Shown in pieces: positions 26,709 through 34,053 of a stretch of DNA of 64,000 bases. Origin of the DNA: Sphingomonas jatrophae (GTDB lineage Bacteria; Pseudomonadota; Alphaproteobacteria; Sphingomonadales; Sphingomonadaceae). The stretch covers positions 248,001 through 312,000 of the forward strand of contig NZ_FOZG01000001.1 of the NCBI RefSeq assembly GCF_900113315.1. Reading direction: 5' to 3'. Every line of letters starts with the position of its first letter. Position 1 is the first letter of the stretch. Both the position numbers and the translations under genes were made by a program. Below the pieces are notes generated by a model, which was not told the origin of the DNA, did not search any database, and was given only the letters and a program-made list of their open reading frames with translations.

Positions 26709-28277
26709 TCACACGTGCGCGCTGATCTCGACGGAGAAACGGCCCTCTATCGGATCGCGATTGAGCGGTGCGCGCAGCTGACGGCCCAGGCCGGTGATCA
26801 CCCGATCAAACCGCTCGGCGCTTGGATGTTGCCGGCAGGCCTCGTCGCGCAGCGCCTCCGCCTGCACCGAGAGGGTCGCGCGCCCGTCGCGTTCGGCGGG
26901 GCACAGCACCACGGCGATGCGGCCGGTCGGATCACAGGTCATCGCCAGCTCGACAATCTCGGTGATCAGGAAAGCGATCGGCACCGCCACGTCCTGTGTG
27001 GCATAGAGCGGCGCCAGATCCAACGTGATCGCCAGATGGCTGGCCGACGCCGGCGCGGTGGCGCGTAGATTGGCCGCCAGTTCGCCGATCAGCGCGCGCA
27101 ACCCGACGCCGCGGTTTTCCTCAAGCTCGGCATAGTGATTGCGGTGCACCACCGCGAGTGCATCCACCCGCCGCTGGATCGAAGCATAGGCGTCGGCGAC
27201 CGCCGGCTCGGACACGCCGCGGGCATGCAGGTTGATCAGGCTGGCGACGACCTGGAGATTGTTCTTGACCCGGTGATGCACCTCCCGCGTCAGCTTCGTC
27301 TGTCGGGCGAGGCCTTCCTCCAGTTCATGCTCGTGCGTGGCCAGCTGTTCGGTCACGCGCTGGAAGGCGGCGCCAAGGCCGCGTATCTCGGTCGCCGGCG
27401 TGGCGAGGACCGGCAGGACCAGCGGCCCATCGGTCGTACGATAATCGCCGATAGCGGCCTGCAATTGCAGCAGCGGCTGGATCAGCAGGCGATTGACCAC
27501 CGCCCAGCCGATGATCGCGGCAGCCAGCCACATCAGCAGCGGCAGCAAGGTCAGCAGCAGCTCGACTGCGCTGGTCTGCAGGTCCGTCAGGGTCAGTTCG
27601 AGCTGCACCTGCCCGCCAGCCACCGGCGACGACACGGTGATCGCCGGACCCACGCCACTATTGTCGCCGGCAAGCAGGATCGCATTGCCGCCCTCACGCA
27701 GCACCATGCGATGCTGGCCGACCAGCGCCACCGGTCGAGTGATATCCGTCAGCGCCGCCACCGCGATTTCCCCGACGCCGAACGGCGCGCCCTGCGCCAC
27801 CCGCGCCTCGAACCGCAGCCGCCGCTCGGCCGGCAGCAGCCTGACCTCAGTCGCGAAGATCTGTTCGGGCGCGAGCGCGGGTGCGGCGGAGAAGCCGGCC
27901 GTGCGGCAGAGCATTCGGCCGCGTGGGTCGAACAGCGCGAAATCCACCGGCAGGCGCTGCGATCGACGGAGCGCGTCCAGCCGCTGACGGCATTGTTCGG
28001 GATCGACCGTGGTTTGGCCAAGCTCGGTCGTCGCCGTCCGCAGCTCGAGCGACTCGCGGGCGACCGCGGAGGACAATTGCTGTGCGGCAGTGGCAGCGAG
28101 CGCGCGTGCATCCGCCTCGCGCCGGAGCCGGTTCGTTTGCGCCGATTCAAGCGAGGCGAATACAGCGATCAGCCCCAAAGGCAGCAACGCCGCCGTCAGG
28201 ATCAACAGCATCCGAATCCCGGTCGATAGACGCGGGCCGGTGTGCCGGTCGCGAGAAACAGTCTGGGTCGCGGGCAC
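26709..28277 (-). CDS. phyP: PhyP-like HisKA_2 sensor kinase/phosphatase of the general stress response
   Basis: A 522-aa membrane histidine-kinase-like protein. An N-terminal helix (about 21-42) and a second (about 240-262) flank a periplasmic sensor of about 195 residues. A HAMP-like linker leads to the HisKA_2 motif REVHHRVKNNLQVVASL (His334/335). The catalytic region is degraded: where an N-box Asn is expected the sequence reads EIVELAMTCDP, and no DxGxG is seen. PhyP of Sphingomonas, encoded next to nepR, acts mainly as a negative regulator (phosphatase) of PhyR, and this protein fits that role. GTG at 28277 lies eight bases after the nepR stop, so the two share an operon. Confidence 0.87.
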   Translation of the reverse strand: MPATQTVSRDRHTGPRLSTGIRMLLILTAALLPLGLIAVFASLESAQTNRLRREADARALAATAAQQLSSAVARESLELRTATTELGQTTVDPEQCRQRLDALRRSQRLPVDFALFDPRGRMLCRTAGFSAAPALAPEQIFATEVRLLPAERRLRFEARVAQGAPFGVGEIAVAALTDITRPVALVGQHRMVLREGGNAILLAGDNSGVGPAITVSSPVAGGQVQLELTLTDLQTSAVELLLTLLPLLMWLAAAIIGWAVVNRLLIQPLLQLQAAIGDYRTTDGPLVLPVLATPATEIRGLGAAFQRVTEQLATHEHELEEGLARQTKLTREVHHRVKNNLQVVASLINLHARGVSEPAVADAYASIQRRVDALAVVHRNHYAELEENRGVGLRALIGELAANLRATAPASASHLAITLDLAPLYATQDVAVPIAFLITEIVELAMTCDPTGRIAVVLCPAERDGRATLSVQAEALRDEACRQHPSAERFDRVITGLGRQLRAPLNRDPIEGRFSVEISAHV

Positions 28278-28285
28278 GATGCCCG

Positions 28286-28528
28286 TCAGCTGAGCTTGCC
28301 CAGCAGGTCAAGCATTTCCTGTGGGATATCCTCGTTGACCGCCTGGGTGTAGACGTTGCGCAGCGTCTGGCCCAGCCCACCCTCGCGGGGGCGCACAGGC
28401 GCTGCCTTGCGCTTTGCCGGCTTGGCCGCGCTCTTCTTCTCGTCGTCGCCCACCAACTCGATCGTCCCCTCGCTCACACCTCGAATCGCCGCACCGGGTG
28501 GGCGGACGTGAATAACGCCGGCGGTCAC
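28286..28528 (-). CDS. nepR: Anti-sigma factor NepR
   Basis: An 80-aa antagonist that binds EcfG until phosphorylated PhyR sequesters it. The conserved C-terminal two-helix core is GLGQTLRNVYTQAVNEDIP then QEMLDLLGKLS, preceded by a basic, disordered N-terminal half typical of NepR. The start is read as GTG at 28528, downstream of GGGGG. A sigma-EcfG-like promoter lies about 70 bases upstream. It is co-transcribed with phyP and divergent from phyR. Confidence 0.92.
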   Translation of the reverse strand: MTAGVIHVRPPGAAIRGVSEGTIELVGDDEKKSAAKPAKRKAAPVRPREGGLGQTLRNVYTQAVNEDIPQEMLDLLGKLS

Positions 28529-28596
28529 GAACCCCCTGCCACGCCCGCCCTAAAGCGGTCATTAGCAACATACGGATAATTTGCCGTCGCGGCCGT

Positions 28597-28624
28597 GGAA
28601 ACAAAATTGTCGAACGTTGGTTCC
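28597..28624. promoter_or_regulatory. Divergent, dyad-symmetric sigma-EcfG-like promoter of nepR and phyR
   Basis: Minus strand: GGAAC 28624-28620, 17-base spacer, GTT 28602-28600, aimed at nepR-phyP. Plus strand: GGAAA 28597-28601, 18-base spacer, GTT 28620-28622, aimed at phyR. The two sites overlap almost completely as an inverted repeat (GGAAAC ... GGTTCC), so one polymerase bound in either direction would exclude the other. The plus -35 differs from GGAAC at its last base. Confidence 0.65.
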
Positions 28625-28667
28625 GAGTTCGGGAGCGGGGCGATAAAACATGCCTCGCAGCTTCATC

Positions 28668-28708
28668 ATGCCGGCCGGTGCCGGGTGGGCCATGCCTGCC
28701 GGTGCCGG
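28668..28708 (+). repeat. Short direct repeat in phyR leader
   Basis: Two 17-base copies (28668-28684 and 28692-28708) that differ at one position, 24 bases apart, inside the long phyR 5' leader. Each could start in-frame with ATG, but the region lies upstream of the conserved PhyR start. Confidence 0.6.
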
Positions 28709-28775
28709 TCGGCATATGGACGATTTGCCGTGCGTCGTATCGGCGCGCAGGATTTTTCGAGGAGTAGTGCCCCAG

Positions 28776-29573
28776 ATGTCGCTCGGCCAGGAACTCGCCC
28801 CGCACCTTCCCTTCCTGCGCCGCTATGCGCGCGCGCTCACCGGGAGCCAGCAGCACGGCGACGCCTATGTGCGTGCGGCGCTGGAGGCGATCGTCGCTGC
28901 TCCCGGCGATTTCCCGCGCGATGTCGACGCGCGGCTCGGCCTGTATCGCACCTTCCAGCGCATCTGGAGCTCGACCAACGACGACGAGCAGAGCGATGCC
29001 GATCCCGTGAGCGACGGCACCGAGGCGATCGCGCAGGCGCGTCTGGCGCGGATCACGCCGCGTTCGCGCCAGGCCTTGCTGCTGACCGCGATGGAAGGCT
29101 TCACGCCCGAGGACGCGGCCTATCTGATCGAGGGCACGCCCGACGAGGTCGAGGCGCTCGTCGCCGATGCGCTGGCCGAGATCGAGCGGCAGACGCGCGC
29201 GGACGTGCTGATCATCGAGGATGAGCCGATCATCGCGATGGATCTGGAAACCATCGTGCGCGATCTCGGCCACTCGGTGAACGGCGTCGCCGTCACGCGG
29301 GACGAGGCGGTGTCGCAGGCGCTGGCACAGCGGCCGACGCTTGTCCTCGCCGACATCCAGCTGGCCGACGACAGCTCGGGTATCGATGCGGTGAAGGACA
29401 TCTTGGCCGAGTTCTCCGTGCCGGTCATCTTCATCACCGCCTTCCCCGAGCGGCTGCTGACCGGCGAGCGGCCGGAGCCGACATTCCTGATTACCAAGCC
29501 GTTCCAGCGCTCCACCGTGAAGGCGGCGATCAGTCAGGCGCTCTTCTTCGACAGCACGACCGTTCCCGCCTGA
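28776..29573 (+). CDS. phyR: General stress response regulator PhyR
   Basis: Anti-anti-sigma response regulator of 265 aa. The N-terminal sigma-like domain (residues 1-140; sigma2-like LPFLRRYARALTGS, sigma4-like PRSRQALLLTAMEGFTPEDAAYLI) mimics EcfG to bind NepR. The C-terminal receiver has the acidic pair Asp149/Glu150, phospho-acceptor Asp193 in LADIQLADD and Lys241 in ITKPF. Start ATG at 28776 (MSLGQELAPHL) is the conserved one, with AGGAG upstream; the frame is open for 42 codons further. The leader is about 145 bases from the predicted promoter. Confidence 0.96.
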   Translation: MSLGQELAPHLPFLRRYARALTGSQQHGDAYVRAALEAIVAAPGDFPRDVDARLGLYRTFQRIWSSTNDDEQSDADPVSDGTEAIAQARLARITPRSRQALLLTAMEGFTPEDAAYLIEGTPDEVEALVADALAEIERQTRADVLIIEDEPIIAMDLETIVRDLGHSVNGVAVTRDEAVSQALAQRPTLVLADIQLADDSSGIDAVKDILAEFSVPVIFITAFPERLLTGERPEPTFLITKPFQRSTVKAAISQALFFDSTTVPA

Positions 29574-29602
29574 GCCGGCAGCGGCACCACGGCGCGCGGG
29601 AT

Positions 29603-29628
29603 GGAACCGCCCGCGCGCAGGGGGCGTT
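29603..29628 (+). promoter_or_regulatory. Sigma-EcfG-like promoter upstream of small TM gene and ecfG
   Basis: GGAAC at 29603-29607, 17-base spacer, CGTT at 29625-29628. This is a full match to the expected GGAAC-N17-CGTT pattern. It lies just past the phyR stop, so it would give EcfG-dependent autoregulation of the downstream pair. Confidence 0.75.
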
Positions 29629-29662
29629 CGTGACGGGATTGCATCGAATGAAGGGGCAGCCC

Positions 29663-29800
29663 GTGGCACAGGAAGAAGTTCATCTGAACCAGGATCGGGC
29701 GCGCGCCGGGGCGACGCCCAAGATGACGCGCTACATTCTCGGCATCTCGCTGCCGCTGATCGTTATCGCCTTCCTCATCATCCTGTTCGTCTACCGGTGA
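29663..29800 (+). CDS. Small single-helix membrane protein coupled to ecfG
   Basis: A 45-aa protein from GTG at 29663 (AAGGGG six bases upstream), or 50 aa from ATG at 29648. The hydrophilic N-terminal half (MAQEEVHLNQDRARAGATPK) is followed by one membrane helix (ILGISLPLIVIAFLIILFVY) and a final Arg. The stop overlaps the proposed GTG of ecfG by four bases (GTGA), implying translational coupling. It sits directly behind a sigma-EcfG-like promoter. I do not recognise a named family. It could anchor or modulate EcfG, or simply be a stress membrane peptide. Confidence 0.7.
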   Translation: MAQEEVHLNQDRARAGATPKMTRYILGISLPLIVIAFLIILFVYR

Positions 29801-30528
29801 ACGAAGTGTCCGGGGCGGTCCTCGCAATCGCTCCGAGACCGTCCTATGTAGGGGAGGCGGGCAGGGTACCGCCGCTTGGGAGCAGTCCAATTTCCGACAC
29901 AGACGACCAGGATGGCGAGATCGTCGCGCCTGCGGCCGAACCCGTTCCGCTGCCCGATGCCGAGTTCAAGGACGAGCTGGCACGGGTGATCCCGCACCTG
30001 CGCGCCTTCGGCCGCTCGTTGTCAGGCAATCGCGATCTGGCCGACGATCTGGTGCAGGAAACCCTGCTCAAGGCGTGGGCCGCGCGCCGCCGCTTCCAGG
30101 CGGGCACCAACATGCGCGCTTGGACCTTCATCATCCTGCGCAACCTGTTCCTCAGCCAGATGCGCCGCGCGCGCTTCAAGGGTGAATGGGACGAGATCAC
30201 CGCATCCAAGCTGCTCGCCGCGCCGGCCAGCCAGGATCGCCATGTCGAACTGGGCGACATGCAGCGTGCACTCATGCACCTGCCGGCGCCGCAGCGTGAG
30301 GCGCTTATCCTCGTCGGCGCTGGCGGCTTCGCCTATGAGGAAGCGGCCGAAATCTGTGGCTGCGCCGTCGGCACGATCAAGAGCCGCGTCGCGCGTGGCC
30401 GGGTCGCGCTGGAGGCGCTGTTGTCGGAGGGCAAGCTGCCGCCGCGCCGAGATCATGAGGCGGAGCCCGGCAAGACGGCGCTCCAATCCATTATGGGTGA
30501 AGTTGACGAGCTCAGCCGCTCGCGTTGA
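29797..30528 (+). CDS. ecfG: General stress ECF sigma factor EcfG (ECF15)
   Basis: Extracytoplasmic-function sigma factor that drives the general stress regulon. The sigma2 region ELARVIPHLRAFGRSLSGNRDLADDLVQETLLKAW and sigma4 region LPAPQREALILVGAGGFAYEEAAEICGCAVGTIKSRVARGR are both clear. Read from GTG at 29797 the protein has 243 aa, with about 55 extra N-terminal residues that are acidic and proline-rich. A later start such as TTG near 29876 cannot be excluded. Translational coupling to the small membrane gene supports GTG. Activity is held by NepR and released by phospho-PhyR. A strong shared terminator follows. Confidence 0.94.
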   Translation: MNEVSGAVLAIAPRPSYVGEAGRVPPLGSSPISDTDDQDGEIVAPAAEPVPLPDAEFKDELARVIPHLRAFGRSLSGNRDLADDLVQETLLKAWAARRRFQAGTNMRAWTFIILRNLFLSQMRRARFKGEWDEITASKLLAAPASQDRHVELGDMQRALMHLPAPQREALILVGAGGFAYEEAAEICGCAVGTIKSRVARGRVALEALLSEGKLPPRRDHEAEPGKTALQSIMGEVDELSRSR

Positions 30529-30531
30529 TAG

Positions 30532-30567
30532 AAAAAGGGGCCGCGATCGACTTCGCGGCCCCTTTTT
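30532..30567. terminator. Strong bidirectional intrinsic terminator
   Basis: Perfect 15-bp stem (30532-30546 with 30553-30567) with A5/T5 at its base and a 6-nt loop. It ends ecfG on the plus strand and nepR2 on the minus strand. Confidence 0.92.
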
Positions 30568-30585
30568 CGTTTGTCTGCACCGGCG

Positions 30586-30717
30586 TCAGCGAAGCCGGGT
30601 GAGCATGTCCACGATATCAGCCGGCAGATCGTGCCCGCGCGGCAGATAGGCGGTGCGCAACGCATCACCGACGCCTTGGTGCGGGGCAGGTGCCGGAACG
30701 CGCATCGTCGCTTTCAC
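30586..30717 (-). CDS. nepR2: Second, very short NepR-like anti-sigma factor
   Basis: A 43-aa protein consisting almost only of the NepR core: GVGDALRTAYLPRGHDLP, then ADIVDMLTRLR. It aligns with GLGQTLRNVYTQAVNEDIP plus EMLDLLGKL of NepR, one residue shorter between the helices. GTG at 30717 is chosen because AAGGAGG lies seven bases upstream. An ATG pair at 30756-30759 would add 13-14 residues but has no ribosome site. A sigma-EcfG-like promoter (30793-30768) lies about 50 bases upstream. It probably adds feedback on EcfG or on a paralogous sigma factor. Other alphaproteobacteria also carry NepR paralogues. Confidence 0.78.
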   Translation of the reverse strand: MKATMRVPAPAPHQGVGDALRTAYLPRGHDLPADIVDMLTRLR

Positions 30718-30767
30718 GTTTCCGCCTCCTTCGCCACCTTGTTGGTTGATCCACATCATAAACGTCC

Positions 30768-30793
30768 AACGCCGCATCGGGCGGCGGGTTTCC
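30768..30793 (-). promoter_or_regulatory. Sigma-EcfG-like promoter of nepR2
   Basis: GGAAAC (30793-30788), 16-base spacer, CGTT (30771-30768) on the minus strand. It is the same GGAAAC variant as the phyR-facing site. The predicted leader to GTG 30717 is about 43 bases. Confidence 0.65.
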
Positions 30794-30832
30794 TTCCTTT
30801 CTCGCTCGTAACGGCTGCACTCGGAGCGTGTC

Positions 30833-33520
30833 GTGGCGGTAACACTTAGTGAACGAGAGATTGATGCCGCGCTCGATCGTGTGCAGCGGGACGCGCCCTT
30901 CCTCCGCCGCCTCGCCAATCAGCGGCCGGAGATCGTCACTGCGCTGCGGTCGGGCGGTTTGGCTGCTGCACAGGCAGCGGCCTTGTCCGAGGCAGAAGAG
31001 CCAGTCGCCCGACGGCTGCGGCGGCAGCGCGCAGGTGTCGCACTGGCCGTGGCTCTGGCGGACCTGGCCGGCATCGCCTCGCTTGAAGACGTGTGCGGCG
31101 CTTTATCGCACTTCGCCGATCATGCTCTCGACGCCGCGATCCGCGCTGCCATCGAGGAGCGGGGGCATGAGCCGGCGGGCTTCGCCGCGCTTGCATTGGG
31201 CAAGCATGGCAGCGGGGAGCTGAACTACTCCTCCGACATCGATCCCATCCTGATCTTCGACCGCGACGCCCTGCCGCGCCGCCCGCGTGAGGAGCCGGTG
31301 GAGGCGGCGGTGCGGATCGCCCGACGCGTGGTGGAGTTGCTCCAGTCGCGCGATGGCGACGGCTATGTCTTTCGCGTCGATCTCCGTCTGAGGCCCTCGC
31401 CCGAGGCGACGCCGCTCGCGCTGCCCTATGAAGCTGCCATCGGCTATTATGAGTCGAGCGCGCTTCCCTGGGAGCGGGCGGCGTTCATTCGGGCACGCGC
31501 CTGCGCCGGCGATGTGGGGCTGAGCACACGCTTCCTCGATGCGGTGCGGCCGTTCGTCTGGCGCCGGGCGCTCGATTTCGGCGCGATCCGTGAGATCCGC
31601 GGCATTTCCCGCCGTATCCGCGATCACCATTCGCGCGGGCAGCGCTTCGGCCCCGGCTATGATCTCAAACGGGGCAGGGGCGGCATTCGCGAGGTCGAGT
31701 TCTTCGCCCAGATCCACCAGCTTATCTTCGGCGGTCGTGACCCCTCTCTCCGCGCGCCTGCCACGCTCGCCGCACTCGGTGCGCTGGCCACGGCCGGCCG
31801 GATCGATGCAGGCGAGGCCGCGGATCTTGGCGAGGCCTATCGCCTGTTCCGCACCATCGAGCATCGTCTGCAGATGGTCGACGATCAGCAGACGCACAGT
31901 CTGCCGCGGGATGCGGCCGCGCTGGATGGGGTTGCGCGGCTTCACGGCGTGGCCGACGGGGCCGCTTTGCTGGCGCTGCTGCGCGGGCCGGTGGAGCGGG
32001 TCGGCACCATCTACGATGCGCTCGACGATGGCGGCGCCGCCGGCCTGCCCGAGGCGCCCGACGCACTGGAGGAGTCGCTGGCAGCCGCTGGCTTCGCCGA
32101 TCCCGCAGCGGCGCGCGCGCGAATCGAGGCGTGGCGAGGGGCTGGCCCGCGTGCGCTGCGGGGCGCGACAGCCCGAGCGACGATGGAAGCGATGCTGCCC
32201 GGCCTCATCGGCGCGCTCGGCCGGGCGGCCGATCCCGGCACCGCGCTGCTCCGCTTCGATGCGCTGCTGCAAGGCCTGCCGAGCGCGATCAACCTGTTCC
32301 GCCTGCTCGAGGCGCAGCCCGCGCTCGCCCGGTTACTGGGCGACATCCTCGCGCATGCACCGACACTCGCCGAGGCGCTCGGCCGGCGGCCGGCCCTGCT
32401 CGACGGGCTGATCGACGCCAGCGCGCTGGCCTGCGCCCCCGAGACACCCGCTCTCCTTGAGGAGTTTGCGGCCGGAGAGCGCGGCGACGACTATCAGGCG
32501 CTGCTCGATCGCGTCCGCCAGCTGGTCGGCGAACGGCGGTTCGCGCTCGGTGTCCAGCTCGTCGCGGGCACCTGCGATCCGCTAACGGTCGCGGAGGGCT
32601 ATGCCCGCGTGGCCGAGGCCGCGCTGCTCACGCTCACCCGCGCCACCGTCGCGGAGTTCGAGCGGGCGCATGGCCGCGTACCCGGAGGGGAGCTGGTCGT
32701 CCTGGCGCTCGGCCGGCTGGGCGGCGGGGCGCTCACCCACGCATCCGATCTCGATCTGATCTACCTCTTCACCGGCGATCATCTGGCGGAATCGGACGGT
32801 GCCCGGCCGCTCGGCGCCACGCTTTACTTCAACCGGCTGGCGCAGCGCGTCTCGGCGGCGCTCAGCGTGCCGACGCCGTCTGGATCGCTCTACGAGGTGG
32901 ATACGCGGCTGCGCCCCTCGGGCATGCAGGGGCCGCTCGCCAGTTCCACTGCCAGCTTCGCGCACTATCAGCGCAGCGGCGCGTGGACGTGGGAGCATAT
33001 GGCGCTCACCCGCGCACGCGTCGTCTTCGGCGGAGAGGCGGCGCGCGCCGAGGTCGAGGCGATCATCGCGGACACGCTGCGTGCCCCGCGGGACTGTGCC
33101 AAGCTGCTCGAAGACGCGCGGCGGATGCGCGGCGACGTCGCCCGGCACAAGCCGCCGGCGGGCGAGTTCGACGTCAAGCTCGTGCCCGGCGGCCTCGTCG
33201 ATGCCGAGTTTGCGGTGCATGTCCGCCAGCTGTGCCGCCACATCGGCCTGTCGCCGCGGCTGCGCACCGCTGCCGCCGCACTGGCGGAGGCGGGGCTGCT
33301 GGGCGCCCGCTTCGCCGCGGATCACGCCTTTCTCACCCGGCTGCTCGTCACGTTGCGGCTGGTGAGCCCCGGCGGGGAGGAGCCGCCGCCCGCCAGCCGC
33401 GCCCTTGTCGCGCGGGCGTGCGGGCAGGAGAGTTGGGATGCGACGCTTGCGGCCTATGCCGCCGCACGGCAGGAGGTCGCCGCCGCATGGGCGGCAAGCG
33501 AGGAGGTGCTGGCATGCTGA
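30833..33520 (+). CDS. glnE: Bifunctional glutamine synthetase adenylyltransferase/deadenylylase
   Basis: Controls glutamine synthetase by adding or removing AMP in response to PII signalling. The 895-aa protein has two nucleotidyltransferase domains. The first, around residue 120, reads LGKHGSGELNYSSDIDPILIF (deadenylylase). The second, around residue 625, reads LGRLGGGALTHASDLDLIYLF (adenylylase). Each carries the paired Asp metal ligands. GTG at 30833 follows GGAG. The length is close to other alphaproteobacterial GlnE, slightly shorter than the enterobacterial enzyme. It overlaps the bcp start by seven bases. Confidence 0.96.
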   Translation: MAVTLSEREIDAALDRVQRDAPFLRRLANQRPEIVTALRSGGLAAAQAAALSEAEEPVARRLRRQRAGVALAVALADLAGIASLEDVCGALSHFADHALDAAIRAAIEERGHEPAGFAALALGKHGSGELNYSSDIDPILIFDRDALPRRPREEPVEAAVRIARRVVELLQSRDGDGYVFRVDLRLRPSPEATPLALPYEAAIGYYESSALPWERAAFIRARACAGDVGLSTRFLDAVRPFVWRRALDFGAIREIRGISRRIRDHHSRGQRFGPGYDLKRGRGGIREVEFFAQIHQLIFGGRDPSLRAPATLAALGALATAGRIDAGEAADLGEAYRLFRTIEHRLQMVDDQQTHSLPRDAAALDGVARLHGVADGAALLALLRGPVERVGTIYDALDDGGAAGLPEAPDALEESLAAAGFADPAAARARIEAWRGAGPRALRGATARATMEAMLPGLIGALGRAADPGTALLRFDALLQGLPSAINLFRLLEAQPALARLLGDILAHAPTLAEALGRRPALLDGLIDASALACAPETPALLEEFAAGERGDDYQALLDRVRQLVGERRFALGVQLVAGTCDPLTVAEGYARVAEAALLTLTRATVAEFERAHGRVPGGELVVLALGRLGGGALTHASDLDLIYLFTGDHLAESDGARPLGATLYFNRLAQRVSAALSVPTPSGSLYEVDTRLRPSGMQGPLASSTASFAHYQRSGAWTWEHMALTRARVVFGGEAARAEVEAIIADTLRAPRDCAKLLEDARRMRGDVARHKPPAGEFDVKLVPGGLVDAEFAVHVRQLCRHIGLSPRLRTAAAALAEAGLLGARFAADHAFLTRLLVTLRLVSPGGEEPPPASRALVARACGQESWDATLAAYAAARQEVAAAWAASEEVLAC

Positions 33521-34008
33521 ACGAAGGCGACATGGCTCCGGAGGTCACGCTGACCACGCCCGACGGCGGCGCGCTGCCGCTCTCCTCGATGCGCGGCCAC
33601 ATCCTCGTCCTGTATTTCTATCCCAAGGACGATACGTCCGGCTGCACCAAGGAAGCGCAGGACTTTTCCGAGCTGAAGGCCGCGTTCGAGATGGAGGGCG
33701 CCTACATCCTCGGCGTGTCCAAGGATCCGCCCGCCAGCAAGACCAAGTTCATCGACAAATATGCGCTGCGCCACACACTCGCCTCCGACACCGAAGGCGC
33801 GGCGTGCGAAGCGTTCGGCACCTGGGTCGAGAAGAGCATGTATGGCCGCAAATATATGGGGATCGATCGGGCGACCTTCCTGATCGATCCCGAAGGCCGC
33901 GTCGTGAAGGCGTGGCGCAAGGTGAAGGTGCCCGGCCATGCCGATGCGGTGCTGAAGGCGGTCCGTGCGCTCAAGACGGCGGAGCAGAACACCACCTACC
34001 AGGCCTGA
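33514..34008 (+). CDS. bcp: Thioredoxin-dependent thiol peroxidase (peroxiredoxin Q/Bcp)
   Basis: Reduces peroxides with thioredoxin as electron donor. The 164-aa protein has the peroxidatic cysteine in FYPKDDTSGCTKEAQDF (Cys44), the family motif in TSGCT rather than the usual TPGCT form. The conserved ending of the fold is KYMGIDRATFLIDPEGRV. The second cysteine in GAACEAFG does not sit at the usual CP+5 position, so a one-cysteine mechanism is possible. ATG at 33514 lies in the end of glnE. Confidence 0.94.
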   Translation: MLNEGDMAPEVTLTTPDGGALPLSSMRGHILVLYFYPKDDTSGCTKEAQDFSELKAAFEMEGAYILGVSKDPPASKTKFIDKYALRHTLASDTEGAACEAFGTWVEKSMYGRKYMGIDRATFLIDPEGRVVKAWRKVKVPGHADAVLKAVRALKTAEQNTTYQA

Positions 34009-34053
34009 CACGCTCGCTTGCGTCTCGCCCCCGCTGCCGCCAAGGGCGCGCGG

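Noticed and set aside
30690-30723. A further GGAAAC ... CGTT pair inside nepR2
   Set aside because: Lies within the coding region and overlaps the ribosome-site/start area; spacing is one base longer. Treated as chance.
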